Shown here piece by piece: positions 50,080-62,485 of a stretch of DNA of 64,000 nt. The DNA comes from Glossina fuscipes. Taxonomy: Eukaryota > Arthropoda > Insecta > Diptera > Glossinidae. Position 1 is the stretch's first letter; each line of letters starts with the position of its first letter. The position numbers and the translations under genes are program-made. The notes beneath the pieces are model-generated. The model worked only from the letters and a program-made list of their open reading frames with translations. It was not told where the DNA came from and did not search any database. The DNA is taken from the NCBI RefSeq assembly GCF_014805625.2, contig NW_023998415.1, positions 34,974,447 through 35,038,446 on the forward strand. The letters run 5' to 3'.

Positions 50080-50960
50080 AATGGGCAAATATCTGGGATT
50101 TTTGAGCATAACGTTTTCAGATAATCACTCTTGGACTGCCGAAGAACTGAAGAATTCCATTCAAACTAGAGCTAACTTTATACGCTACGTTACTTAGGAA
50201 AGTCTTTTTCACATAAACACCGTTGCTTATCTTAGCAAAATGCTCGTTTTAAGCAAAAGCGACATATGGCAACAACGGCAAATCTAATATAAATATCCTG
50301 AAGTGATCAGAGCCAATACATAAGCTCTTCGAACATTAAGAAATAGAGGGCAGGGGTTACAAGGCCCAATTATCCCGAAACTACTCAACTCCAACAATTA
50401 AAATACTCGGCGAAGATATTAAAAGAGCTACTATTGCCCAAAAAAATCAACAGATACCAATCCGCAATTAACTGTTATACCCATGTTCCAAAAGAAACAA
50501 CCATTCCCTTACACGTCTCCTGGAAATCTGAATTTAAAACACAATGAGCTTTAAACATGACCTCTTATGACATTTCACCTTCGACATAGAAAAAAGAAAC
50601 TAAGCTAAATTTCGCCTTCAGTCAACTGATCACAGAGAAAACTCACTACATACACAATAATCGTTGGGATTTTGTTTTTACCGGCGATGGTTGCTGAGGC
50701 CGCAAGAAGATCCAAGTTAGCTATATCCTACACGGAAGATCGCCAATATTTACGACCGAAGTTGGAGCTGTTCTTCAAGCCGCAAACCTTGCTTGCAGAA
50801 CTAAGCGTAAAACGAACATCACCTCAAACAGTTTGCCGATGATAACAGCCATCCGTAGCCCAACTAAAACATTATTAAAAAAACATGGAATAGGTTTGTT
50901 AGGAAATGAACGAACAAACCTCAGCACCAGCATAAAAGGAACTTTTGACTTTCAAAAGTG
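50080..50960 (+). pseudogene. Decayed non-LTR retrotransposon with RNase H remnant
   Basis: SPIFTTEVGAVLQAANLAC (about 50731-50795) matches the RNase H box with the catalytic glutamate (xIFTAExxAILxAL), and GIGLLGNERTNLSTS (about 50890-50935) matches the HxGIxGNExAD box with N replacing the catalytic D. Upstream, near 50130-50200, WTAEELKNSIQTRANFIRYV could be part of the region between RT and RNase H, but this is weak. Stops in all frames. Probably I-type; orientation plus. Confidence 0.5.
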
Positions 50961-51364
50961 CCTTAAAAGAAATATCAAAGACAAAAGTGCCGAAAGAAAT
51001 CGACAGTGACACTATCCGGACTACTCGCATATTGGTCTTAATTTCGTTGCACTTTTCGATTAAGATCAATACCACTGCAAGATAGATTTACGCCGACCGT
51101 CGAGATTTTAAAAGTTCACCGATATTTTTATTTATTTCATTTATATATCATTTTTTAATGATATAGTAATAGCTACATATGCCCCGTTCTTTTTTCCGGG
51201 GTACGCCCATTTTTTTTCTTTTGTAGCAAATGGGATGCTGTCGATCTATTTCTACGAACATCCGTTAATTTAACAGATAATTTTGCGAATTGTCATAATC
51301 GGAAAAACGAAGCTAGGAAGTCGAAATTTAGCAAAAATATTTTTTGATCAATTAAGAATGCGAT

Positions 51365-51700
51365 TTGAAAAAAAGAAACCCGATCTGGCTACACATACGT
51401 CCACAGTGGAAGAGGAAACTAAAAGGGGGAGGAGGAAATAAAACTAAATTATCATGCTCTATAATATTGGGCGGGTGCAGCGTTTACCGTCTTTGGGCAT
51501 CTTAGACGTGTCCTTTTAACGGTTTGAATCATCTTCAAATTTTTTTGTAAATTTAGGAAAATGTTTATCACAAATACTACACAGTTAAGCAGACGGGCGG
51601 CGGGACGCACGGACATGCTTAATTGCATTTCCAATTTGAAACTGGCCAATAGTTTATATACCTTGTCGGGCTTTTGAAGCTTGCTTCTGCGCCTTACAGA
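51365..51700 (-). mobile_element. Family A repeat, degraded, inverted
   Basis: 'catgctctataatattgggc', 'gggtgcagcg', 'gacgtgtccttttaacg', 'gtaaatttaggaaaa', 'gcagacgggcggcgggac' and 'gggcttttgaagcttgct' in reverse A order; both termini are worn. Confidence 0.5.
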
Positions 51701-51734
51701 GGTACTACAAAAATATACATGTATATATATTTAT

Positions 51735-52201
51735 AAACTATAATATTGGATAGGCGTGGTCAATACATCCCAATTCATCATAGTAGTAATTTAACATAAA
51801 AAAATTAACTGTATCAAATATGGACCATCTCGGCTTATTTTTTAGATCCTACCCTAATAACGATTTGCACGAAAATTGATCCTTTGTAGGGCGGAAAAGT
51901 GTAAGTTTTACCAAGTGGTGATGGAAATTGACCCATAATATTACAGTACATTTCATACAACAATGAACTCTATAAAATTTGGAGCATCTACGTCTATTTT
52001 TGGATCCTGTCCTATGTGAAGGATTAAACTTATACCACATTAGATCACGTTTTGCGCCCGCTTCCCCAAAACTACGTATATGAAAAATATAGAAACAGAA
52101 GATATAATCTATAGATCTAGAATAAAAATAACAATTGTGTTCGACAATGTGGTGTAGGGTATTTAATTGTTGCCTTTGCCTTACTATAATGTTCTTACTT
52201 G
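51735..52201 (-). mobile_element. Family B repeat, inverted, hairpin decayed
   Basis: Shares with 26560-26690 the run 'taaaaaaattaactgtatca' and 'gcacgaaaattgatcctttg'. The right end carries the B head in reverse (GGTGTAGGGTATTTAATTGT, then ACTATAATGTTCTTACTTG), but the hairpin arms have become TTGCC / TTGCC, so the stem no longer pairs. Confidence 0.6.
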
Positions 52202-53762
52202 TTTTATGCCAACTTTCCTTCGCATATTTTGTTTATTTTCTTTTTCTTTATTTTTTATTACATATTTTATTTTGCAATCTAATCCAAAAAAGAAATAAGT
52301 AAAAGTTATCGCCAGACGAGATAAATAGCGGAGGCTCACATAGCCCAATGGATTATTTCCATTCGTACAGTACGGACACAACGTGTAATTATATACAAAA
52401 AGAAAGTATATAAACTTTATTGAAATAATGCAAGGAACGAAAATGAATCAATTTCTGAACAGAAGATTCGGTATATATTAGGTGTTTGCAAAAATGTTGA
52501 TCACTTTTTCAGTTCGAAAAGGTGTTTATTGTGGGATTAGATTAAGCTGAGATTGTGAAAATTTTATAAAAAAAATCTATTTTTATAATATTATACTTTT
52601 ACGTTTACTTTTATTTCATATAAATATAATCCTAAATTTATATTTTTACCTTTACTTGTATTTTTTTTTTTTTTTTTTTATAAATTTGCATAAATTTTTT
52701 CGCAAAAAAAAAAAAAATCCAAACTCACTTCAGGATTCAGGATTCCATGCAATTCTGAGCAACGATCAAAGTTTTCGAACAACCATTCCCTACGATGAAA
52801 TCGACTTTTAACCAAACATCGGCTGAAGTCTCACATAATAATTATATTTCTGATTTCAGCATTTACTAATGAAGACCCAAGACGAACAGTATTTCTTGGT
52901 ATGTTTCTGCTTGGAAATGTGGTGTAAACGTGGAGATTACAATGCGGAATTGAAAAAACGTTTAACTGAAAGTCTTAATAATAACTAATAACAAATGGGT
53001 AGAGAATTTTTGCCACTTGTCTTCTCATCAAGGTCTTTGTGAAGCGAAAGTTTGTAAGTGTTCCCGATAAGGTTGAACCCGTTGAAGCTGACTTACTGTC
53101 CCTACAAGAATACAAATAATATTGAATCACAGAAATAATATATGCAAAATTGAATTACGGGAATTGAGTTAGAAAAGTGTGAGCTAAACTTGACCAACCA
53201 AATCTCGTATAATCATCTAAAGCAATAAATTTTAAACTTATTTTGACATTTCTGCCTTGGAGAAATTTGAAATATGATCCTGAAATCACTTTTTCATATT
53301 CATCTTCATTAAAGAGAATAATAATAGTTTATGCACTTGCTTGCCGCCTTCAAGTTTCTTCTGAATTTTCATTATCTGCATTTATGAAAATTTGCCCGCT
53401 TTCTAACAAAAAGCATTTTCGGTATGGAAAGGTCGAGGTCGCTTTTTTTCTCTCTTAACCTTTGTCTTTTAATGGCGGCCGTCATACAACTTGATAACCA
53501 CAAGAGCAAAATTAAAAATAACCAAGTTCCCGAGATTGAAAGGATGTGCATACCATAATCGATGGAATGAAGATTAGGAATACAATATAGAGTTTCAAAA
53601 AGTGTTTCTTATTTAATCCCTTTTTTATTATCTATGAAATGATTTTTTTTTTTATCTTTTGATTTTTGCTTAGCATTTTTTTATTTTTTTTTTTAACTTT
53701 TTTTTTTTTTTTTAGGTTATAATGTCAGTCACTCGGAAGTAATTCATTAGGTGTTTCTTTAA
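52202..53762. other. Non-coding stretch upstream of the DCN1-like gene 3' end
   Basis: AT-rich, with long T and A runs near 52660, 52705 and 53640-53715. No gene recognised. Confidence 0.45.
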
Positions 53763-53768
53763 TTTATT
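53763..53768 (-). terminator. SCCRO4: Candidate poly(A) signal AATAAA for the DCN1-like gene
   Basis: First canonical AATAAA on the minus strand after the stop codon at 54070, about 300 nt downstream. Position and hexamer fit, but no transcript evidence is available. Confidence 0.4.
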
Positions 53769-54069
53769 TTGAAAGAGACTATCAAAATCTTACACAACTC
53801 TGAAATAGTCATGTGTATGTACATATATAGAGAAATTGCAAAGTTGTGCATGTTTTCGTTTTTTTTTTTTTTTTTTTTTTTTTGTTTTTTTCTTTTTCAT
53901 TAACTTCCTCTCTCTCTGTAAGGAAAATAGTTGTTTGGAATTAGGTTAAGGAGAAGCGCAGACTTCTCAGTTTTTCAATTTTTTGTTGTTGTTTTTTCCT
54001 CATTTATAGTAGTACTAAATTTTCTTTTTGTGTTATTTAGCAGTAGGGATTGATGGAATGTGAAATATT

Positions 54070-56060
54070 TCAGCTTAATATCGTAGTACTTGTGCATGTA
54101 CGTTGCTGCCGTAACCATTCCACGAATTCATCCAACATAACGGGCCCTAACGGAAAAAGCAAAAAAGAGAAACGAATTTAATTTATTAATCGTTTACAGA
54201 AATCAGCTTAGCTTCCGTAATTACATGCTCCGTCGATGTCATAATTTGTTAAATCGATATTGATGGTTCGTGAAAACTCCAAAATGTTACACCATTGATC
54301 TTTGTTTATGACTTTGTACTTTGACTGATCCAGGAATTGGGCAAATTGTGTATATAATGGCCAATGTTTACCCAATAACAGCTGGAGCATAGCTTTAGCT
54401 GTCGCTGTATCCATACTGCGTTGATCAGAGTCCTTTAGTGTCCAATGAAGAAAAAAACGCGAAATTTATATGAAAATAATCAAAACAATATAACGAAGGA
54501 AACACCGACCTTGGCGAAATCATACGCATAACGATATATACTTTTAAATACATTAGGATCGTTGAGTATATTTTTTAAATAATCCAGCTTTAATTGCATT
54601 TTAGCAGCTGAATCGCATTCCAATTCAGTTAAACCCTTAAGCCATTCATATTGACTAAAGAAACCCATTTGTGTGGCACCCATTTTATATGCCAATACTA
54701 GCATAACAACATTCTCTGGTTCTACGCCAATATCTTCACAGAATTTTTCCATGCCATCGGGTCCTATCCGCCATGCAAAGAATAATAATAATTTATTAAA
54801 AACATTTCAAATAAAAGGTTAAATTTAAATTTTCGCTCACCTAATGTGTCTGGTTCATCGGGATTTGTGTATTCACGGAACCAGGCTAAACATCTTTTAT
54901 GGCTGAATGTATCTTCAGCTTTGATATGACGTCTGGAAACATATACAAAATGCTTATTAGAAAGTTTTCTTTTTCTTAATACTTAAAACTATTTCTTTAA
55001 CTTATTCATTTTCTTATATATATTTTATTATCAAAAATTTTATTAAAAATTCCTTTTACAAAGTGCTTTTTGAATGATTTTGTTGATTTCCTCGTTTGTT
55101 ATATTGAATAGGATGTTTCTAAAAATAACTAGAAATCATGACATTGTTTTTAATAACACAAGCAATTGCCAATTCTTTTTTTTTTTTTTTTTAATATAAC
55201 ACTTGCACAAGGAGACAAGCAAATAATAAAAACTAAAAACTGTTTTTATGGTTAATGTAGCAAAAAAAAAAAAAAAAAAAGACTAAACATATGTTGATAT
55301 TTCTGCAAAATCTTCATTTGCATAAGAAAAATGTAAATCCGAGGTACGTTCGCTCGAAAAACAGGAATCTTAAATAAGAACTTTCTAATCAAATCAACGG
55401 GCGTGACTATTGATATATTTAATCGAAATGTTACGAAGATAAATTAATCGATCGTATGCTGCCGATATTGTTCAAGATTTTATGAAAACTTCTAAATATT
55501 GGAAATAAATTTTATGGAATGTAAAAAGGAACTCGAGCTATAATTTTAATGTGCAGCACACACCAACTTTGCCCAATAGGATCCAACAGGATAATTTGTT
55601 CAACTTTTTTGAGAACTATCAGTGTGTCACCCCGCTTCGATTCGATTATCAATATTGTTCAGCAAAATTGTAAAAAGATCTCCTTTCGGCAGCTTTTCAA
55701 ATTTTCATATAACAATTTAACGATTGTGAAAGAGGGGGTTCATTAGACTTTTTGCCGACTTTTAAAACCCTGATTTATGTACGGACTGAAAAAGGAACAA
55801 AAGATTTCATGTTTTCCACTGAACTTTAAGCAACAATAGAAAACAAAAGTGCTTCCATTTGTAAAATTAGATTACCGAATTAGTTGACCGAAGTAGTTGA
55901 GAATTGAGAACAAATTTCTATTTATAACCACTTACCTGCTTGTGTTCTGTGTGGTTGTGGTATTCATTGTCGCTGAGGAATAGTTATTACGTTGTCTTTT
56001 AGAAGGCTGACGTTCATCTTCATCCATTTCGTGATTAATACGACGTCTACCGCGAGGCAT
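54070..56060 (-). CDS. SCCRO4: DCN1-like protein (DCUN1D4/5 type, fly SCCRO4), 251 residues, five coding exons
   Basis: Scaffold-type co-E3 that promotes NEDD8 transfer from its E2 to cullins. Coding exons: 56060-55936, 54932-54841, 54763-54510, 54432-54225, 54146-54070; all introns are GT-AG (1003, 77, 77, 78 nt) and phases agree. Residues 1-42 are a basic, charged tail (MPRGRRR...KRQR) that may act as a nuclear localisation signal; there is no UBA domain, as expected for the DCUN1D4/5 class. The DCUN1 (PONY) domain runs from about residue 48 to 240: [10 protein letters not shown] (54-63), [15 protein letters not shown] (77-91), [24 protein letters not shown] (to 157), [18 protein letters not shown], then W227 [10 protein letters not shown] made by joining the last two exons. 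Without that last splice the frame ends early at CNYGS. Order and spacing match human DCUN1D5 throughout. Confidence 0.95.
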
Positions 56061-56066
56061 GATCGA

Positions 56067-56294
56067 CCTATAGGTAAAAATGCCCACAGATGTTTTAACT
56101 ACAATATAACAGGAAAGGACAAGAAACTCGTTGTTGCAGCTTCAGTTTCTGCTAGTTTCAATTTCTACTTGTGTTCCGCTTATACTGAAATGAGACCTAA
56201 AAACGACAGAAGAGTAACTATTTTCATTTCTTTTTTTTAATTTTCTTTCCCTGAAGACTATATTCTCGATAATTATGGAAAAAAAACTAGATTT

Positions 56295-56333
<39 letters not shown>

Positions 56334-56588
56334 TATAACTTAGAATTTTAATGTAAGCCAAAGCATAGAAACTTAACTTACCTGAAGATCTCTCCTTTTA
56401 TTCTTTCTCTTCGAGTGGTGTTTAGTTCTTTTTCAAATTTATATATGAAGCAATTACCAAAAAAAAAAAAAATAAAAATATAACTTGTACGACATAAAAG
56501 TAATGCCTGAAAGAAAATACAAAGAACATAGAAATCAATAAATTCGAAAAAATAAAAAAGTTCTTGGTATGCTTGAATTTTCCTCACC
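56067..56588 (-). other. SCCRO4: Probable spliced 5' UTR of the DCN1-like gene
   Basis: Minus-strand signals form two introns. CTG|GTGAGG donor at 56588/56587 with acceptor TTTCTTTCAG|G at 56507/56506 gives an 81-nt intron. CAG|GTAAGT donor at 56382/56381 with acceptor CCTATAG|G at 56068/56067 gives a 314-nt intron. The coding exon then has 7 nt of leader (GTCGATC) before the ATG at 56060. The first exon would lie above 56588, its start not visible. The donors and acceptors are good; usage is inferred. Confidence 0.55.
56290..56338. repeat. A run plus (TA)n array inside the 5' UTR intron
   Basis: A homopolymer from about 56294 followed by TA repeats to 56336, within the predicted 314-nt intron of the DCN1-like gene. 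Confidence 0.85.
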
Positions 56589-56649
56589 AGCAATTCTAAA
56601 TTCACATTCGCCCTTCACAATTGCAACCAAAAACACTAATCAGTGAGTA

Positions 56650-59034
56650 AATCAAAGGCCGGTCGAAATGGGTTAATTTAGCCGGTTAAGAAATTACACA
56701 GCCTCCCAGTCACTCTTTGGACCAATTAGATTTATGTGCTCGGTTGCTTTCTTTATTTTTCGCGTTCAATTTCTGAACAATTTCTGTTGGTTTTTCGTTT
56801 AAAATAATTTAAAAAATATATTAAGCAATTTAATAAACTTCTTATGTATAATTAACACACTAAGTAAAAGTCGAAATTTTCATTTCACTTTTTATTACGA
56901 ATAATTTTTTTTGAAGTCTTCTCAATACCAGCTGACTAGATGACAGCTGAAAAAAGCCGTATGCCACTCGAGACGTGTGGAGATTTTTTTTTCATTTACC
57001 GACCACACATACTTACATTTCTCGTAATGGCTTTTATACTCATTTTTTTTTTCCTTTCTTTACTGAAACATATTAAGCTTACCAACGATTTTTTTTAAAA
57101 ACTAAATTTACTTGGAATTCGTTTTAATTATAGAGTAAATAATAACAAAATACAGGAATTTACCCTTAATTTACATGGCAACAGTAATTCTATTTAATAT
57201 TTTGTTTTTTTTTTTTCTGCTTTAGCAATAGTGGAACCTGTCTCTACTTGACTGACATAAGATTGCCGTAATTTTACAGTAAAAGTGGATTTGTATGTGG
57301 AAAAGGGAGTCACTTTGTAAAACATTATCATATGATATTGCAAGGCACGTTATATGTTATTTTCTATTATTGGTTAACATCGATAACGCCAGATGTTAGA
57401 GTAGCAGAACGGGAAATGTTAAAAAGAAATCCATTCATTCAAATCATTTTAACACATGGCAATTATCATTGTAATTATCTTACTATGATTTTATGATAAG
57501 CATTCACAAATAATAAATACTCTTAAACCAATTAATTTCCATCTTCACTTACACGACGCGTACTATTTGTTTCATTTTCTATTTATATTGTCAACAAAAG
57601 ATGGCAATGCCCTCATAAGTGCGGCGAATAACATATAAAGTATTATCAAAGCTTACAATTTTAATATATGTTAATTTCAAAATAAAAACTTCTTGCACCG
57701 ATTCAACTTGGATATGTAATAATTTGATCCAGCGAACGAAAGCCTTGAAGTTTTTAATATTTACACTGTTTCAATTGCAAATGAAATTTTAGCCGAAATT
57801 GCGAAAATGACATTTTAAGTAAAAATAGAAATTTCAAAATTAAAAAATGTCCTTTTGTAAATAACGTAGGAATTTCGAAATAGAAAAATATCAATTGAAA
57901 TTACAAAAATTTTGATTGTGTTTGCGCCGGTGTATATGTGTATGTGTACGTAAAACGAAAATCCATTTGCAAAATTTAGACATTTATGAATTAAATACTT
58001 TCTTATTATTATTATTATTATTATTATTAATTTCGCCAGAGAAATAAATTCTAAGACTAAAACTCTTAAAAGCACTAGCATATTTGTATTTACTTTCCAA
58101 TTTACCTACGATATAGAAGAACGAAATTCAAAGTTCATCTTTTCGTTCATCCATAGATTTCAAAAAACAGAATCCGATTAAAATGGAAATTTGGCGATAA
58201 TAGATCAAGATTGATTGATAATATTCCGAACATAGGTCATCATTATTTTTGTTAAACTCAATTATTATTCTACATTCTTCCTCATCAATTTTTCATCTCG
58301 AAAAACTTTTAAGAACAGTGTCTTCAGTTTTTAAATACTGAACCTGTTATTATGTTTTTAAAAAAATATAAGAACTTACGTATTTTTGATTATGTTCTCA
58401 CGATTACTGTTCCTTATGCATCGTTCTGTTTATTTGATATTATCGTAAACTTATAAAAAAATAATTATTAATAAAAATAAATTGAAAATTTAGGAAAAGT
58501 TATAGGCAGCTGTCAAGATAGATCTTATAGATAGAATTCTCGTCTAATTTATAACTTGCCCAATGCCCATATCTCGAACTTCAAAAGCAAAGTAAAGTAT
58601 TACTTATTATTATTTAAAAAGCTCTGTTACTCACACTTACACTTTTCTTGCCTAGTATAACATTTGTTCCTTCATAATCAACACTCTTTTCATCTCGCTC
58701 GCTCTTTTATTAAAATTTTGTACAATTTGAATGAATACTTAGGTAAATTACACTCTCTGAGAGGGAGAAAATATGGCTAACATCAAATCTGCAGATTAAT
58801 CAGCGGTTTTTATGTTGATATAATATATATATGTAGCTATTTCATTCATTCGTGTGAGTTGGTTGCGTCTAAAATCCCAAGCGGATTGTGTCCTAGATAA
58901 CACACTACATACGGCATACGGTATGTTATGGCAAATTGCATATAAATAATAATCTGGCAAGGCTCCGAGTAAATAATATGATTGTTTACATACATCATTT
59001 TGTTATTATATTTTAACATAAAATATTAGTTAAA
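56650..59034. promoter_or_regulatory. Divergent intergenic region between SCCRO4 and FRG1
   Basis: About 2.4 kb between the predicted 5' ends of two genes on opposite strands, so it must hold both promoters unless other start sites exist. I cannot point to a firm TATA box or initiator. It contains a TAA-tailed retrotransposon end (58002-58080) and small palindromes near 58905-58930. No open frame resembling a gene. Confidence 0.4.
58002..58080 (-). mobile_element. TAA-tailed non-LTR retrotransposon 3' end, inverted
   Basis: A TTA array at 58002-58030 (TAA on the minus strand) joins 'ttcgccagagaaataaattc', 'taagactaaa' and 'aagcactagca', the reverse of the blocks at 38774-38868. A 5'-truncated insertion between two host genes. 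Confidence 0.6.
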
Positions 59035-59986
59035 ATGTCCGCATACGAGGTAGTTAATGTTAGTCGCTTAGTGTTGAAAGGAGAAAAAAATAAGTAATTA
59101 TAAATTGTTATTATTTATTCTTATTTTTATTGTTAGACTGACTCAATCATTTTAATTCTTATATTTTTCTCATAGAAAAAACAAAAAGCAGAAAAAGGAA
59201 AAACAACATAGGGAAACTTCAGTTAAGAAGCGCAAGATTCAAGTTGATGAAGAAGCTCTGAAGTTTGGAGGATGGTGGAAAACTACATTGACCTCGGAAA
59301 TAACCGGCACTGTAGCCATACAATTTGGTGAACGGTCTTTTGTAAAAGCTTTAGATAACGGCTTATTTACATTAGGGCCGCCACATCGCGACGGCGATGG
59401 ACCGGATCCTGAAGAAATATTTACCGCTTTCCCGATTAATGATCGAAAAGTCTCATTTAAATCCGGCTATGGTAAATATATGAAAGTAGAGAAAGATGGA
59501 ATGGTCACTGGGCGATCAGAAGCCGTTGGTAGCATGGAGCAATGGGAGCCAGTTTTTCAGGATGGTAAAATGGCTCTGCTTTCAGAATTGAGCTTCTTCA
59601 TGTCAATCGATCCGGAAGATGATGCATGCGTTGCTTTACGTAAGAAAGTTACAGATTTAGAAATATGTCAAGTCAGATGTAATGCAGCGCGCGAAGCTAT
59701 CGTAGAAGAAGAACCTAAGGAAGAAAAGGGCGATCTAACTGAAGTGGAAAAGAATTATGTGTATGCAAAGCAAAAATTTTACATTGTGCTAATATTTTTG
59801 TTTATTTTTTCTTTTTCTGTTTTTTCTTTTATATTTAGAAAAAAGTTTCAGAAATTCCAAGATAAAAAATTAAGAATTAATACAGATGACGTTAAAGAAT
59901 TGGAAATGGCAAAAGACAAGGGCATTTTACATGAAGCTTTGCTAGATCGTCGCAGTAAAATGAAAGCGGACCGCTACTGTAAATAA
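59035..59986 (+). CDS. FRG1: FRG1 homologue, 263 residues, three exons
   Basis: Nuclear/nucleolar actin-bundling and RNA-binding protein found with spliceosomes; conserved in animals. Exons: 59035-59093, 59176-59760, 59839-59986; GT-AG introns of 82 and 78 nt, phases 2 and 2. Start ATG sits in the context taaaATG and gives MSAYEVVNVSRLVLKG, matching the human N-terminus MAEYSYVKSTKLVLKG. Residues 20-40 are a lysine-rich nuclear signal. GGWW at 51-54 and ITGTVAI at 62-68 begin the beta-trefoil core; ALDNGLFTLG (78-87), KSGYGKYM (115-122) and QWEPVFQDGKMALL (142-155) are its strongest blocks. After the second splice, NYVKKFQKFQDKKLRI is continuous with the family, and the end LLDRRSKMKADRYCK is nearly identical to human. 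Human FRG1 has 258 residues. Divergent from the DCN1-like gene. Confidence 0.96.
59761..59838 (+). other. FRG1: FRG1 intron 2, 78 nt, in frame and without stop
   Basis: Donor GT|GTATGC, acceptor ATATTTAG|A. The length is a multiple of three and no stop codon occurs in the reading frame, so an unspliced message would encode a full-length protein with 26 extra residues, about 20 of them strongly hydrophobic and rich in F, I, L and S. Splicing is preferred as the main form because only then does the protein match the family. Confidence 0.85.
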
Positions 59987-62442
59987 TTGTTGTTACAAAA
60001 AAAGTGAAATGAACTTTTACCAAGACTTGGAAATTTTAAAATATATACATGATACAAGATATTAAGCAAATTTGTATGAAAGATGCACATTAATTACGTT
60101 CCTCCAAAACGCGCTTCATATTCTTAAAAAAGGTTTAAAAAAAAAGAACGAAAATTAAATTTCACGTATGCATTCAAATATATATAAATCCTGGTCATAG
60201 AACTTCAAAAAATTCTTAATATGTGTATTTGCATATAGGAAACATTTAATCAATATTTTATTGACAAATTCAACACAATGGATGAAATGCAAAACTACGA
60301 ACTGACTATAGTATAGTTTAAGCAACAGTTTCAAGGAGGCCATTGGCACTGCCGGAATGCCATTGTTATCCTTCTACAATCGTAAACTAGATGCAGAAAC
60401 ATTATGGGTACATTATCAATTTTTTGATTTGGATATACGAAGCTCACATATAGGGCACATAATGTCAGCAAATGCATCTCCATGGCTATAAACAAATTTA
60501 CGACTTCGAGATAGAATTTAGATGGACAATGTCGCTACATAGAATCATCCAACACAGATTATCTGCATCTTTCTAACTCACACTATTTGAAGCAGTCATC
60601 ATTTAGATTTTGAAAAACTGAAAAATAATTTACTTTTGAAATAAAAATGAACGTGGACATTGGAAACCCCTTTCTTCTACCCAGGATTAAGGAAGGACAA
60701 CTTATTAATTTTACAGTTATAATATAGGCATGGCGTCCGATAAGTTTTTTCCCCGCCACTCACCGTATGACCTAAAGTCGGCTATGGTTGTAAACATGCA
60801 GTAATGTTCGTTTATGGCATCGATTTCAGTCGTCTCACAGCTCTTTCAAAGTACGTTCCATTGGTGACAAAATCTCTTTTAAAATCTTTTTCTACGCCAT
60901 CCAAGATGGATAGACAAAGGAAGCATTTGCGGAATGTTGGGTTTCATTGCTCTAAAAAAAGGTAGCAGTTCAAAGGGCCCTGCAGAAGGAGGTGATACTA
61001 TGACTATTATAACTTAAGAAATTTAGTGTTTGCAGGTTTGATTTGCAAGATCGCAACCGGCGCCCAGCTCGGACGCCCGATATGGACCCCATTAAGCATA
61101 TGCTCACTGAAAATTCGCGATATAGCTGACGTCACTAGCGTTTCTAGAGCAACGGTACGGACATGCCACCTCGTGATTTCACATCCAAAAAAAAAAAAGA
61201 AAAAAAGAAACTTATAGGAAACAGCAGGTCAAGTTCACTCATTATTATTTGCTTGGAGCTCTTGCAAGATGTAGCGCAAAAACGTAAAAGTTAGCGCAAT
61301 TCGTTTACAAAGTGTTTAAAGATTAAGCAAACATGGGAGAGGACAAAACACAGTCCTGGGAGAAAATTACAAATATTTTTCATATAATTTTGTAGACTGA
61401 CCCTAAACTACGAAAAAGCCGAAATTCATATATTTACCTAACTAACGAGCTAATCCGCCAAGAAGAACGGGATCCTTGTCGTAATTGTTGTAATTAATTT
61501 TAAGTTATCGACTACTTGTGACATTTCAAATAAGTAAAAGTCTTAAATATTTAACACTTGATCCCACAAAAAAAGTGAAATGTGAAATTGTTGTTACATT
61601 TTTCATGGGAAAAGTGATCAGTGTGTTTGCCTGTAATGAAAATATTTAAATGTCAAGAGTTTAGTCACTTCAATCGAAAAAATATATATTGCTACAACAC
61701 TTACCCGTTCCATTTTTCCTTACTTAAAATTATTCTACTTATATTGTACTTCATATTTATTCTCATATCGCAATGGGGAAGTTTGCATCTATATATATAT
61801 ATATATATATATATCAATATAGAGCCTCGAAATTATTAGCTTCGTATTAGACTCACTATCCCTTTCTATGCATTTAAGTGCCAAAAAAAAAAAAAAAAAA
61901 AAGAAAAAAAAAATCCGCAATACTTTGATTAATGGAGACAAGTTCCATTAACAAGCGGCCTGGCTAAATATTTGCTTTTCTTGTTTTAAATTCAGGTTTA
62001 GTCTCTGAAGAAGCAAATCAATCTAATTCATTTGCGAACCTTCTAAAGCGTTTTCTTAACGCTGACGTACTAATTGTTTTAAAATAAAAAATTTTTACAG
62101 ACTATTAGAGTATTTTGCCAATGCCTTCACCATATTTAAGTTGTAGACGTCCGTCCTCCCCGAGTCTTAATCAATACCTATGCAAATTTGCAAAACGTGA
62201 AACAAAGAACTAAGACTTTATACGAAGACTGCTACTCAATTACCTGAAATCGTCTTTCGAAATAATTTAAACTAAACAACAAAACTTACTTCTTTCAAGC
62301 ATTAGCTTACAAAGATTAGCTATTATATATATTATATATGCATATGTTAATGAACACATATGTATGTATAGATGTATATGGATATATATGTATTTGTTTC
62401 TGTGTATATGTTTATGCATATATGTATGAACATGTGTATGTG

Positions 62443-62485
<43 letters not shown>

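Noticed and set aside
59288..59986. Treating FRG1 as one uninterrupted 232-residue frame
   Set aside because: That frame begins at an internal TTG and reads through intron 2; joining the three exons restores the family N-terminus and NYVKKFQ.
61026..61217. Helix-turn-helix-like text (IADVTSVSRATVRTCHL)
   Set aside because: Only one short match, no other transposase blocks nearby, low-complexity end; left unassigned.
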